In this document: positions 40,410 through 48,989 of the stretch, piece by piece
How positions within the stretch are numbered: position 1 is the stretch's first letter
Layout: every line of letters begins with the position of its first letter
NCBI RefSeq assembly: GCF_006539505.1
Contig: NZ_BJND01000023.1
Location: forward strand, 62,001 to 126,000
Length of the DNA: 64,000 nucleotides
DNA from: Streptomyces spinoverrucosus
GTDB lineage: Bacteria; Actinomycetota; Actinomycetes; Streptomycetales; Streptomycetaceae
Reading direction: 5' to 3'
Notes under the pieces: model-generated
The model's database searches: none
What the model was told of the DNA's origin: nothing
The model's input: the letters and a program-made list of their open reading frames with translations, nothing else
Position numbers and translations under genes: made by a program

Positions 40410-41822
40410 ATGGACGGCGCGACTCTCGATGCGCTGCGCGAGACGCTGCGCGGACCGGTGATCGGTCCGCAGGACGACGCGTACGACGAAACCCGCGCGA
40501 TCTACAACGCGATGATCGACAGACACCCCGCGGCGTTCGCGCGATGTGTGGATGCGACGGACGTCATCCGGACAGTTCGGTTCGCCCGCGAGCGCGGCCT
40601 GGACCTCGCAGTCAGAGGCGGTGGACACAGCGGCCCCGGCCTCTGCGTGGTGGACGACGCGCTGACCCTCGACCTGTCCCTGATGCGCTGGGCGCGGGTG
40701 GACCCGGTGACCCGCACCGCCTGGGTCGGCGCCGGCAGTCAGCTCGGCGACCTGGACCACGCCGCACACGGATTCGGCCTCGGGACGCCCTCGGGCATCA
40801 ATTCCACGACCGGTGTCGGCGGGCTGACCCTCGGTGGCGGCCACGGCTACCTGACCCGTAAGTACGGCCTGACGGCGGACAACCTGCTGGGCGCGGACGT
40901 AGTGCTCGCCGATGGCACCTTCGTCACGGTGAGCGAGGATGAACGGCCCGACCTGTTGTGGGCGTTGCGCGGTGGGGGTGGGAACTTCGGGGTCATCACC
41001 TCCTTCACCTACCGGCTGCACCCGGTGGACACGATCGGGTTCGGCGTCACCGTGTGGCCGGTCGAGCGGATCCGTGAGGTGCTGGAGTGGTACCGCGACT
41101 TCCTCCCGGGTGCGGCCGAGGACGTCTACGGCTTCTTCGCCCTGTTCGTCGTGCCGCCGGGGCCGCCGTTCCCGGAGGAGATCCACGGGCAGAAGGTGTG
41201 CGGCGTGGTGTGGTGCCTCACGGGCGACCTGGGCCGAACGGATGAGATCTTCGCTGCTGTGGATCAGCCGGGCCCGCCGGCGTTTCATTTCGCGACACCG
41301 ATGCCGTATCCCGCGCTGCAGAGCATGTTCGACGAGCTGTACCGGAAAGGGCTGCAGTGGTACTGGCGGGGCGCCTTCTTCGACCGGATCGACGACGACT
41401 CGATCGACGTACATCTCACGTACGGGCAGAACCTGCCGACCCCTCTGTCGACGATGCACCTGTACCCGGTCGACGGGGCCGCGCACCGGGTGGGCCCGGA
41501 CGAGACGGCCTGGGGCTACCGCGACGCCGTCTGGTCCGGTGTCATCGCCGGCGTCGATCCCGACCCGGCCAACGCCGAGCTCGTCAAGGAGTGGAGCGGC
41601 GACTACTGCAGGGCGCTGCATCCCTACTCAATGGGCGGCTCGTACGTGAACTTCATAGGCGCTGACGAGGGCCGCGACCGTGTGCTGGCCACGTACCGCC
41701 GCAACTACGAGCGGCTCGCGGAGATCAAGCGGGCCTACGACCCGGACAACTTCTTCCACGCGAACCAGAACATCAAGCCCACCGGATCGCCCGAGCCGGC
41801 CAACACCACCGGGTCCGCCTGA
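40410..41822 (+). CDS. FAD-dependent oxidoreductase of the BBE (berberine-bridge) type, single covalent site
   Basis: A 470-residue flavoprotein of the VAO/PCMH family. The FAD-binding half shows RGGGHSGPG with H73, the usual 8-alpha histidyl attachment residue, and GVGGLTLGGGHGYL. In bicovalent members a Cys lies in the loop just before VGVGG; here the loop is GINSTTGVGG with no Cys, so only one covalent link is expected. The C-terminal BBE segment is normal (YDPDNFFHANQNI). It oxidises alcohols, sugars or natural products; substrate unknown. ATG 40410 follows GAGGAG-like AGAGGAGTTCTC. It is alone, with a hairpin terminator after it. Confidence 0.85.
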   Translation: MDGATLDALRETLRGPVIGPQDDAYDETRAIYNAMIDRHPAAFARCVDATDVIRTVRFARERGLDLAVRGGGHSGPGLCVVDDALTLDLSLMRWARVDPVTRTAWVGAGSQLGDLDHAAHGFGLGTPSGINSTTGVGGLTLGGGHGYLTRKYGLTADNLLGADVVLADGTFVTVSEDERPDLLWALRGGGGNFGVITSFTYRLHPVDTIGFGVTVWPVERIREVLEWYRDFLPGAAEDVYGFFALFVVPPGPPFPEEIHGQKVCGVVWCLTGDLGRTDEIFAAVDQPGPPAFHFATPMPYPALQSMFDELYRKGLQWYWRGAFFDRIDDDSIDVHLTYGQNLPTPLSTMHLYPVDGAAHRVGPDETAWGYRDAVWSGVIAGVDPDPANAELVKEWSGDYCRALHPYSMGGSYVNFIGADEGRDRVLATYRRNYERLAEIKRAYDPDNFFHANQNIKPTGSPEPANTTGSA

Positions 41823-41846
41823 CGCGGCACTAGCTGCCTGAGAACA

Positions 41847-41880
41847 GCGCCGGCCGCGTCCAAACACCCACGGCCGGCGC
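41847..41880. terminator. Bidirectional terminator between convergent genes
   Basis: GCGCCGGCCG (41847-41856) pairs exactly with CGGCCGGCGC (41871-41880) over a 14-base loop. It serves both the oxidoreductase and the chitinase gene. Confidence 0.7.
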
Positions 41881-41896
41881 CAAGAACCTCCAAGGG

Positions 41897-43585
41897 CTAC
41901 GGCAGCGCATCCACGTGCGGCCCCACCGCGTTCGACCACGCGTTACCGCTCGCCGCGTCCCAGTTCGTCGACCACGTCATCGCGCCGCGCAGGTCCGGGT
42001 ACGTCCGCGGTGGCTTGAAGGAGCCGCAGTTCGTCGCGCGGGTCAGGCAGTCAAGGGCGTTGTTCACCACCGTCGGTGAGACGTACCCGCTGCCCGCCGC
42101 CCGCGTCGAGGCGGGGAGGCCGAGGCCCACCTGGGACGGGGCGAGGCCGTTCTCCAGCTGGATGCAGGCCAGCGCCGTCAGGAAGTCCACCGAGCCCTGG
42201 CTGTAGACCCTGCCGTCGCAGCCGAGCATCGAACCGCTGTTGTAGTACTGCATGTTGACGACCGTGAGGAAGTCCTTCACGTTCAGCGCCGTCTGGAAGT
42301 ACGCGTTCGACGTCGACTGCATGTCGAGCGTCTGCGGCGCCATCGTGAGCACCATCGACGGGCCCGCCTTCGCCGACAGCGAGCGCAGCGCCTGCGTCAT
42401 GTACGTCGCGTTGAGGCCGTTCTCCAGGTCGATGTCCACGCCGTCGAAGCCGTACGTCTGCATCAGCGAGTACACCGAGTTCGCGAAGTTCGTCGCCGAC
42501 GTCGAGTCGTTCACCGATACGCGGCCCAGCTCGCCGCCCACCGAGATGATGACCTTCTTCCCCGCGGCCTGCTTGGCCCGGATGTCGGCCTTGAACTGGT
42601 CCACCGTGTAGCCGCCCAGCCCCGCCGAGTCCAGGTTGAACGTCACGGCCCCCGGCGTCGTCGTCGCGTCCGCGAACGCCACCGCGATGATGTCGTAGTG
42701 GCCCGGCACGTCCGACAGCCGCTGCACGGTCGCCCCGTTGTTGAAGTTCTGCCAGTAGCCGGTCACCGCGTGCCGGGGGACATCGGAGCCGCCACCGCCC
42801 GTGGGCGCCGTCGTCCCCGTCACCGCCGCCGACTTCGGCGACTCACCCGCCGCGTTGGTCGCCGTGACCTGGAAGCTGTACGACGTCGACGCCGCGAGCC
42901 CGGTCACGGTCGCCGACGTGCCGGTCACCGCCGTCACCTTCGTACCGTCGCGGTAGACGTTGTAGCCCGTCGCGCCCGAGACCGTGTTCCAGGACAGGGA
43001 GACCGACGAGGATGTCGTCCCCGACACGGACAGTCCGGCCGGCGCGCCCGGGATCGTCGGCGCCGGGTCGCCGCCCCCGCCGCCGTCGGGGCCGAACACC
43101 GAGACGTCGTCCGCGTAGTACGCCGCCTGGCCGTACCAGCCGTGCGTGTAGATCGTCACCGAGCGCGTCGAGGAGCCCGTGGTGAAGGTCGTCGACAGCT
43201 TCTTCCACGAGGACGAGTCGGGGGTCCACGTCGAGACGTCCGTCGTGCCCGTGCCCGTCGCGCCCAGGTAGGCGTAGCCGCCCTGAACCCACGCGCTCAG
43301 CGTGTACGTCGAGTTGGGCTGCACCGCCACCGTCTGCGTGCAGCGCGCGTTGTCCTGCCCGGCCGGCGTCGCCTTCAGCGCGGACGAGCCGCCGTGCACC
43401 GGCGAGGAGACCGCCGTACCGCTGCCCGCCGAGCAGGTCCAGCTGCTCAGGCCCGACTCGAAGCCGGCGTTCTTGGCGTTGTTGATGTCCGCGGCGGATG
43501 CCTGGCCGATCGTCGACACGGTGAGCGCGAGGGCGGCGGTCACCGCTCCCGACCACATGCGGGTACGTCTGCGTTTGCGGTCCAC
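41897..43585 (-). CDS. Secreted GH18 chitinase with carbohydrate-binding and fibronectin III domains
   Basis: A 562-residue exoenzyme that hydrolyses chitin. Residues 1-31 are a signal peptide (…ALALTVSTIGQASA). Residues ~32-165 form a beta-sandwich carbohydrate-binding module (AGFESGLSSWTCSAGSGTAV start). Residues ~178-262 are a fibronectin III domain (PGAPAGLSVSGTTSSSVSLSW). Residues ~270-562 are a GH18 domain with the DxxDxDxE motif DGVDIDLE (381-388, catalytic E388), SVGGELG and MQYYNSG. Gly-rich linkers join the parts. ATG 43585; a weak GGAGG site (CACCGGAGGCC) is 5 bases upstream. Two DasR/chitinase-type operators in its promoter (43644-43688) imply control by the chitin/GlcNAc system. 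Confidence 0.92.
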   Translation of the reverse strand: MDRKRRRTRMWSGAVTAALALTVSTIGQASAADINNAKNAGFESGLSSWTCSAGSGTAVSSPVHGGSSALKATPAGQDNARCTQTVAVQPNSTYTLSAWVQGGYAYLGATGTGTTDVSTWTPDSSSWKKLSTTFTTGSSTRSVTIYTHGWYGQAAYYADDVSVFGPDGGGGGDPAPTIPGAPAGLSVSGTTSSSVSLSWNTVSGATGYNVYRDGTKVTAVTGTSATVTGLAASTSYSFQVTATNAAGESPKSAAVTGTTAPTGGGGSDVPRHAVTGYWQNFNNGATVQRLSDVPGHYDIIAVAFADATTTPGAVTFNLDSAGLGGYTVDQFKADIRAKQAAGKKVIISVGGELGRVSVNDSTSATNFANSVYSLMQTYGFDGVDIDLENGLNATYMTQALRSLSAKAGPSMVLTMAPQTLDMQSTSNAYFQTALNVKDFLTVVNMQYYNSGSMLGCDGRVYSQGSVDFLTALACIQLENGLAPSQVGLGLPASTRAAGSGYVSPTVVNNALDCLTRATNCGSFKPPRTYPDLRGAMTWSTNWDAASGNAWSNAVGPHVDALP

Positions 43586-43922
43586 TGAGGCCTCCGGTGG
43601 GGGAGAGGGGGCTTCCGGGGTTCCGGGCTTCCCGGCTCACCCAAGTTGGTCCAGACCAATTCAACTGTCAAGGGGTCCAGACCAATTCGGCAGGCGCGTC
43701 AGCCGCCCACAGGCGCCTCACCCTCTCGGGTTCGGTCGGGATGCTCACCCTGTCCCGATTTGACATCTCTTGTGCAACGCGAGTTGTCGTCCGGCTACGG
43801 AAACGCTGTTCTCCGGTCACGGAGGCGTGGATACAGTGCTGAGGTAGTCACGCAATGAAGTCGTCCCGGTGCACGAGAGTTGCATCGGCGGGCCGGACTT
43901 GGGTGGGAACGGGGAGCTGCGC
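43586..43922. other. Intergenic region with chitinase control sites
   Basis: 337 bases. The left half holds the chitinase leader and promoter (43644-43688). The right half contains no gene; TACAGT near 43830 may be a -10 box for the Tad locus, though without a clear -35. Confidence 0.4.
43644..43688 (-). promoter_or_regulatory. Chitinase promoter with two DasR-like operators
   Basis: On the minus strand TTGACA (43672-43667) and CAACTT (43649-43644) are 17 bases apart. The 15-base sequence GGTCCAGACCAATTC occurs twice in direct orientation, at 43648-43662 (overlapping the spacer and -10) and at 43674-43688 (just upstream of the -35). The first includes the palindrome TTGGTC-CA-GACCAA. This matches the GGTCCAGACC direct repeats known in Streptomyces chitinase promoters and the DasR-responsive element consensus. 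Binding by DasR is an inference. Confidence 0.8.
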
Positions 43923-44771
43923 GTGCCAACAGCCGTTGCCGTGACCAGTGCCGACATGGCGCTGCCGCCGCAGGACGAGCGGACCCTGCCCGCCGTCGTC
44001 CTGCACGATGTGGACAAACGCCCGCTGGAGCAGGTGCTCGCCGAGATGCAGGCGCTGATCGAGGCGCACGGGCATGTGATCGTCGCCTGCTCGCGGGCCG
44101 TTCCGGCGGGAGTGGAGCGGCGGCTGCACACCATCCGGTCCCTGCTGGAGAGTGACCGGATCGCCCTCTTCCGCCCCGATCTGCCGCCACTCGGACTCGC
44201 CGTCCTCGCCCGCCAGTTGAGACAGCTCGCCTCCTGCGACCTCAGCCCGGGCGTCCTCGCCTCCGCGGGCCGACTGCTCACCCACTACATCCACGCCGGA
44301 GCACTCCTCGGCTCCGTCGCCCGGCTCGACCGTGTCCCCGTCGGCCTCAAGTCGCACGCCAAGTCCTGGGTCCCGGGCAGCCAGTTCGGGGTGATCGCCC
44401 ATCCCGAGCCGCAGCTGGTCCGGATCGGCCCGGAAGCGCGGCTCGCGGGACCGGAGTTCGGCACCTGCATGCTGCTCGCCCGAGGACAGCTCCAGTCCGA
44501 CTGGGTCACCGCCGCGCTGGCGCCCGCCTGGCGCGTGCAGGGCCTGCGCGAGGTGCGGCTGCCCGCCGAGTCCGCCGACTGGTGGGGGACCGGCAAGCTG
44601 ATCGAGTTCTGCACCTATCTGCCCGACCTGCCGGTGCTCTACCAGCTGGTCAGCTCCGTACGCCGCAGCCGCTGCCACTGGTGCGGCATCGACGTCATCG
44701 GCGACCGGTGCGTGTTCTGCTCCGCGACGGCACCGTCGTACGAGAACCAGCTCCAGCTTCCGGCGGGGTGA
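43923..44771 (+). CDS. Tad-locus protein of unknown function with a C-terminal zinc ribbon
   Basis: A 282-residue protein, no signal peptide. The N-terminal ~110 residues contain an alpha/beta region (AVVLHDVDKRPLEQVLAEMQ, VIVACSRAVPAGVE). The rest is mixed, and the last ~40 residues carry CHWCGIDVIGDRCVFC, two CxxC knuckles of a zinc ribbon. No family recognised. The GTG at 43923 (GGGGAG 6 bases upstream) is preferred over the GTG at 43869. It heads the Tad gene cluster, 111 bases before the cpaB-like gene, and belongs with it by conserved order in Streptomyces. Confidence 0.6.
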   Translation: MPTAVAVTSADMALPPQDERTLPAVVLHDVDKRPLEQVLAEMQALIEAHGHVIVACSRAVPAGVERRLHTIRSLLESDRIALFRPDLPPLGLAVLARQLRQLASCDLSPGVLASAGRLLTHYIHAGALLGSVARLDRVPVGLKSHAKSWVPGSQFGVIAHPEPQLVRIGPEARLAGPEFGTCMLLARGQLQSDWVTAALAPAWRVQGLREVRLPAESADWWGTGKLIEFCTYLPDLPVLYQLVSSVRRSRCHWCGIDVIGDRCVFCSATAPSYENQLQLPAG

Positions 44772-44799
44772 CCCGCTGCCCCGATGAGCCCCCGATAAG

Positions 44800-44844
44800 G
44801 CCCCCGACGAGACCCTCGACCAGACCCCCGACGAGACCCCCGAC
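44800..44844 (+). repeat. Short 12-base tandem repeat
   Basis: Four near-copies of CCCCCGACGAGA-type units in tandem (units begin at 44800, 44812, 44824, 44836) in the gap ahead of the cpaB-like gene. Units differ at one to three bases. It is probably non-coding. Confidence 0.6.
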
Positions 44845-44881
44845 CCCTTCGACCCCACCCCCCAATGAGGTTGCACGCTTC

Positions 44882-45589
44882 ATGAACTCCCGTCAGCGCC
44901 GCGGCGTGATACTCCTGCTTCTGTCCGTCCTGTGCGCCCTCGGCGCGTTCGCGGGCGTGCTCTCCGTCATCAACGACGTCGAGTCCAAGGTCGGCCCCGA
45001 GGTCACCGCGTACCGGCTGAAGGACGACGTGGCGCCCTACACGACCCTCACCGAGGACAAGTTCGAGCAGATCAAGATGCCCGAGCGCTGGCTGTCGGAA
45101 AACGCCGTGACCGATCTGCGGCAGGTCAGGGGCAAGATCGCCGTCACCACCCTGCGCGAGGGCTCCCTGCTGCAGACCGACATGATCGTGGATCAGCCCG
45201 CCCTGCGGCCCGGGCAGCAGGAGGTCGCCATCATGATCGACGCGGCGACCGGAGTGGCCGGCAAGATCACGCCGGGATCCACGGTCAACGTGTACGCCAC
45301 CTTCGCGGGTGAGCGAGAGGGCGACCCCGCCCAGTCGAAGATCATCGTGACGAACGCCCAAGTGATCGACGTTGGCGAGCTCACCGCCCTGGAACCCGAC
45401 GCCGACGACCGCACCCGGCGCGCCACCGAGGCCGTGCCCATCACCTTCGCGCTGTCCACCATCGACGCCCAGCGCATCACGTACGCGGAGTCGTTCGCCG
45501 AGCGCGTCCGGCTCGCCCTGGTCGCGCCCGGCGGCGACACCACCGTCCCCGACGAGGACCGCACCTACGAACTCGCGAAGGACAAGTGA
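44882..45589 (+). CDS. cpaB: CpaB/RcpC-type SAF-domain protein of the Tad system
   Basis: A 235-residue membrane-anchored protein. Residues ~6-30 are a membrane helix (RRGVILLLLSVLCALGAFAGV). The rest is extracytoplasmic with a SAF domain (LKDDVAPYTTLTEDKFEQI, GKIAVTTLREGSLLQTDMI) and a following beta region. RcpC/CpaB proteins are periplasmic/surface assembly factors of Flp pili. ATG 44882 has GAGG about 11 bases upstream. The AAA (CpaE-type) gene starts 7 bases after its stop. Confidence 0.8.
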   Translation: MNSRQRRGVILLLLSVLCALGAFAGVLSVINDVESKVGPEVTAYRLKDDVAPYTTLTEDKFEQIKMPERWLSENAVTDLRQVRGKIAVTTLREGSLLQTDMIVDQPALRPGQQEVAIMIDAATGVAGKITPGSTVNVYATFAGEREGDPAQSKIIVTNAQVIDVGELTALEPDADDRTRRATEAVPITFALSTIDAQRITYAESFAERVRLALVAPGGDTTVPDEDRTYELAKDK

Positions 45590-45596
45590 GGCCCGC

Positions 45597-46829
45597 ATGC
45601 CCACGAGGATCCTGCCGGCCGTCGGCGACGCGGACGCGGTCCGCTCGGTCACGACCCTGCTCAGCCAGCTCCCGGACGCCGAACCGGTGGCCCCGGTCGT
45701 CGACTCCACCCAGCTCATCGACACCCTCGCGCGCCTCGCCGCCGAGTCCGTCGACGAACTGCCCGAAGTCGTCGTCGTCCACGAACGCATCGGCCCCGTC
45801 CCGGCCCTGGAGCTGATCCGTGAGGTGGCGCTGCGCTTCCCGGCCGTCGGCGTCATCCTCGTCACCTCCGACGCGAGCCCCGGCCTCTTCCAGGCCGCCA
45901 TGGACTCCGGCGCGCGCGGCCTGGTCGCCCTGCCGCTGTCGTACGAGGAACTGGCCAACCGCGTGCAGGCGGTCGCCCAGTGGTCGGTGGGGGTACGACG
46001 GCACCTGGGCCACGGCGGTGACGTCTTCACCGGCGTCGGCGGCACCGTCGTCACGGTCAGCGGCGCCAAGGGCGGGGTCGGGGCGACGCTCGCCGCCATC
46101 CAGCTGGCGCTCGCCTCCCAGGCGTCGGGCCGCTCCACCGTGCTGGTCGACATGGACCTCCAGGCCGGGGACGTCGCGTCGTATCTGGACGTACAGTTCC
46201 GGCGTTCCGTCGCCGACCTCGCCGCCATCACCGACATCTCGCCGCGCGTCCTCGCCGACGCCGTCTTCCGGCACGACACCGGCGTCGCCCTGCTGCTCGC
46301 CCCCGCCGAGGGCGAACGCGGCGAGGAGGTCACCGACCGCGCCGCCCGGCAGATCGTCAGCGCCCTGCGCTCCCGCTACGAGACCGTCGTCATCGACTGC
46401 GGCGCCCAGGTGAGCGGCGCGAGCGCGGCGGCGGTGGAGATGGCCGACACCGCCCTGCTGGTCACCACGCCGGACGTGGTCGCCGTCCGGGGCGCCAAGC
46501 GGACGGTGCGGATGTGGGACCGGCTGCAGATCCGCAAGGCCGAGGAGACCACGGTCGTCGTCAACCGGCACACGCGCGGTACGGAGATCCAGCCGCCCCT
46601 CATCCAGAAGATCACCGGCACGTCGGTCGCCGCGACGGCCGTGCCCGCCAACTTCAAGGAACTGCAAGGGGTGGTGGACGCCGGGCGCGTCCACGAACTG
46701 GACAACAGAAGCGCCGTGAAGCAGGCCCTGTGGGGCCTCGCGGCGGAGCTGGGGCTGGTCAAGGCGCCGGTGGGCGACCGCAAGGGGGGCCGCGGGTCGG
46801 TGGGCTTCCTGCGGCGGAGGGACGGATGA
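45597..46829 (+). CDS. cpaE: CpaE/TadZ-type P-loop ATPase
   Basis: A 410-residue protein. Residues ~1-125 are a response-regulator-like receiver domain (VVVVHERIGPVPALELIREV, PAVGVILVTSDASPGLFQAAMDSGARGLVALPLS in part). Residues ~140-400 are a MinD/ParA-type ATPase with deviant Walker A GAKGGVGAT, the Walker A' VLVDMDLQAGD, and YETVVIDCGA as Walker B. TadZ/CpaE localises the Tad machinery at a cell pole or site. ATG 45597 follows GTGAGG. Its stop overlaps the next gene's start (ATGA at 46826-46829). Confidence 0.85.
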   Translation: MPTRILPAVGDADAVRSVTTLLSQLPDAEPVAPVVDSTQLIDTLARLAAESVDELPEVVVVHERIGPVPALELIREVALRFPAVGVILVTSDASPGLFQAAMDSGARGLVALPLSYEELANRVQAVAQWSVGVRRHLGHGGDVFTGVGGTVVTVSGAKGGVGATLAAIQLALASQASGRSTVLVDMDLQAGDVASYLDVQFRRSVADLAAITDISPRVLADAVFRHDTGVALLLAPAEGERGEEVTDRAARQIVSALRSRYETVVIDCGAQVSGASAAAVEMADTALLVTTPDVVAVRGAKRTVRMWDRLQIRKAEETTVVVNRHTRGTEIQPPLIQKITGTSVAATAVPANFKELQGVVDAGRVHELDNRSAVKQALWGLAAELGLVKAPVGDRKGGRGSVGFLRRRDG

Positions 46830-47209
46830 GGATGGCGCCTGAGGACCGGGACCGAGGCCAGGTCACCATCGAGTTCCTCGGGATGACACCGCTGATCATT
46901 CTGACGCTGGTGCTGCTGTGGCAGTTCGTGCTCGTGGGGTACACCTACGCGCTCGCGGGGAACGCTGCGGACGAGGCGGTACGGGCGGGCACGGCAGCGG
47001 AGGACCGCCAGGCGGCCTGCCAGGAGGCGGGCGTACGGCATCTGCCGTCCGCGTGGGAGGGGGGTGCCGAGGTGTCCTGCGGCGAGAGCGGCGGCCTGGT
47101 CACGGCCGACGTGCGTCTTGAGGTGCCGGTGCTCTTCCCCGGCTCGGTCGGCTTCCAGTTCCCGGGCGTCGTCGGCCACGCGGGGGCCGTCGTGGAGGAG
47201 TCGGACTGA
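46826..47209 (+). CDS. TadE-family minor pseudopilin, first copy
   Basis: A 127-residue protein. A short N-terminal part (DRDRGQVTIEFLGMTPLII) is the TadE signature, a glutamate after the cleavage/packing position followed by one hydrophobic helix (TLVLLWQFVLVGYTYALAG). The rest is outside the membrane with two cysteines for a disulfide. ATG 46826 overlaps the CpaE stop. TadE/TadF proteins are minor pilins of the Flp pilus. Confidence 0.82.
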   Translation: MRMAPEDRDRGQVTIEFLGMTPLIILTLVLLWQFVLVGYTYALAGNAADEAVRAGTAAEDRQAACQEAGVRHLPSAWEGGAEVSCGESGGLVTADVRLEVPVLFPGSVGFQFPGVVGHAGAVVEESD

Positions 47210-47210
47210 G

Positions 47211-47621
47211 ATGGTGTACGACCGTGAAGGCGGGACTGGGGTGGCGTCCGGCCATGAAGGCCGGACTGGGGCGGCGTACGAGCGCAAAAGCCGCGACCGC
47301 GGGCAAGTCGCCCTCGAATACCTCGGGTTCATCCCGATCCTGATCCTCGTCGCGATGGCCGCCGTACAGATCGGCCTGATCGCCTACACCGCGCAGCAGG
47401 CCGGTACGGCCGCCCGCACCGGCGCGCGCAGCGCCTCGCTCGACGGGCCCTACGCGCAGGACTGCCAGAACGCGGTCAGCTCCTGGCTCGACGCCGCCTG
47501 TACGAGGGCGGATCTGGGCGACGAGGTCGAGGTCACCGCCACGATCGACATCCCGTCGATCGTCCCCGGCTGGGACTTCGACCCCGCCCGCAAGACCGCC
47601 ACCATGCCGATGGACCGCTGA
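47211..47621 (+). CDS. TadE/TadF-family minor pseudopilin, second copy
   Basis: A 136-residue protein, similar in layout to the gene upstream: variable N-terminus of ~30 residues (with two near-repeats, GTGVASGHEG and GAAYERKSRD-type), then DRGQVALEYLGFIPILILVAMAAVQIGL (in part) and an extracellular domain with C residues. ATG 47211 starts one base after the previous TGA. The N-terminal extension beyond the pseudopilin signal is longer than usual, and a later start is possible but no ATG/GTG follows before the helix. Confidence 0.78.
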   Translation: MVYDREGGTGVASGHEGRTGAAYERKSRDRGQVALEYLGFIPILILVAMAAVQIGLIAYTAQQAGTAARTGARSASLDGPYAQDCQNAVSSWLDAACTRADLGDEVEVTATIDIPSIVPGWDFDPARKTATMPMDR

Positions 47622-47637
47622 GCAGGGAGTTACGGCG

Positions 47638-48975
47638 ATGAGTCTGCGGGCACGGATCAACTCCCCGGAGGAGAACGGCAGCCGGGGCGAGGACGGGCAC
47701 CTGGTCGCCTCGTACCGGGCCAAGCTGCTGGAGGAGATCGACCTCGCGGAGATGAGCGCGCTTGCGGCGGCCGAGCGCAGGGCGCGGCTGGAGCGGGTGC
47801 TCGGGCACATCATCAGCCGTGAGGGCCCGGTGCTGTCGACGGTCGAGCGGTCGCAGCTGATCCGGCGGGTCGTCGACGAGGCGCTCGGACTCGGGATCCT
47901 GGAGCCGCTCCTCGAAGACGCGTCGATCACCGAGATCATGGTGAACGGCCCCGACGCGATCTTCGTGGAGCGCGGCGGCCGGGTGGAGCAACTGCCGCTC
48001 CGCTTCGCCTCGAACGACCAGTTGATGCAGACCATCGAGCGGATCGTCTCCACGGTCAACCGCCGCGTGGACGAGTCGAATCCGATGGTCGACGCCCGCC
48101 TCCCGTCCGGTGAGCGCGTCAACGTCATCATCCCGCCGCTGTCCCTCACCGGCGCCACGCTCACCATCCGCCGCTTCCCGCGCTCCTTCACGCTCCAGGA
48201 GCTGATCCAGTTCGGCTCGCTGGACGAGCCGATGGTGTATCTGCTGGCGGGGCTGGTGCAGGCGCGGTTCAACATCATCGTCTCGGGCGCCACCGGCACC
48301 GGCAAGACGACGCTGCTCAACGCGCTGTCCGGGCTGATCCCCGAGAGCGAGCGGATCATCACCATCGAGGACTCGGCGGAACTCCAGCTCCAGCAGCACC
48401 ACGTGGTCCGGCTGGAGTCCCGGCCACCCAACGTGGAGGGCCAGGGCCAGGTGACCATCCGCGACCTGGTCCGCAACTCGCTGCGCATGCGCCCCGACCG
48501 GATCGTCGTCGGTGAGGTCCGCGGCGGTGAGTCGCTGGACATGCTCCAGGCGATGTCGACCGGCCACGACGGCTCGCTGGCCACCGTGCACGCCAACAGC
48601 GCGGAGGATGCGCTGATGCGGTTGCAGACCCTGGCCTCCATGTCCGACGTCGAGGTGCCCTTCGCGGCGCTGCACGACCAGATCAACAGCGCGGTCGATG
48701 TGATCGTGCAGCTCACCCGGTTCGCGGACGGGGCGCGCCGGGTCACCGAGATCGCGCTGCTCGACAGCCACGGCGGAGAGCCGTACCGGCTGGCCACGGT
48801 CGCCCGCTTCAACGCACAGCCGATGGCCGCCGACGGCCGTATCTACGGCGGTTTCGAGTACTTCCCGCTCACCCGCCGCAGCGCCGACCGCCTCTACATG
48901 GCGAGCCAGCCCGTCCCCCAGGCCTTCGGCGTCGCCCAGTCCGCGCAGCAGCTGGCCACCCGAGAAGCCCGGTAG
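47638..48975 (+). CDS. tadA: TadA/CpaF secretion ATPase
   Basis: A 445-residue type II/IV secretion ATPase that powers Flp pilus assembly. Motifs: ITEIMVNGPDAIFVE, RLPSGERVNV, Walker A GATGTGKT (217-224), IITIEDSAELQL (Asp box), MRPDRIVVGEVRGGE (Walker B) and STGHDGSLATVHANS (His box). Length and order are normal. ATG 47638 follows GCAGGGAG. It is followed by tadB 14 bases later. Cytoplasmic, hexameric. Confidence 0.93.
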   Translation: MSLRARINSPEENGSRGEDGHLVASYRAKLLEEIDLAEMSALAAAERRARLERVLGHIISREGPVLSTVERSQLIRRVVDEALGLGILEPLLEDASITEIMVNGPDAIFVERGGRVEQLPLRFASNDQLMQTIERIVSTVNRRVDESNPMVDARLPSGERVNVIIPPLSLTGATLTIRRFPRSFTLQELIQFGSLDEPMVYLLAGLVQARFNIIVSGATGTGKTTLLNALSGLIPESERIITIEDSAELQLQQHHVVRLESRPPNVEGQGQVTIRDLVRNSLRMRPDRIVVGEVRGGESLDMLQAMSTGHDGSLATVHANSAEDALMRLQTLASMSDVEVPFAALHDQINSAVDVIVQLTRFADGARRVTEIALLDSHGGEPYRLATVARFNAQPMAADGRIYGGFEYFPLTRRSADRLYMASQPVPQAFGVAQSAQQLATREAR

Positions 48976-48989
48976 GCAGGAGCCGACCC

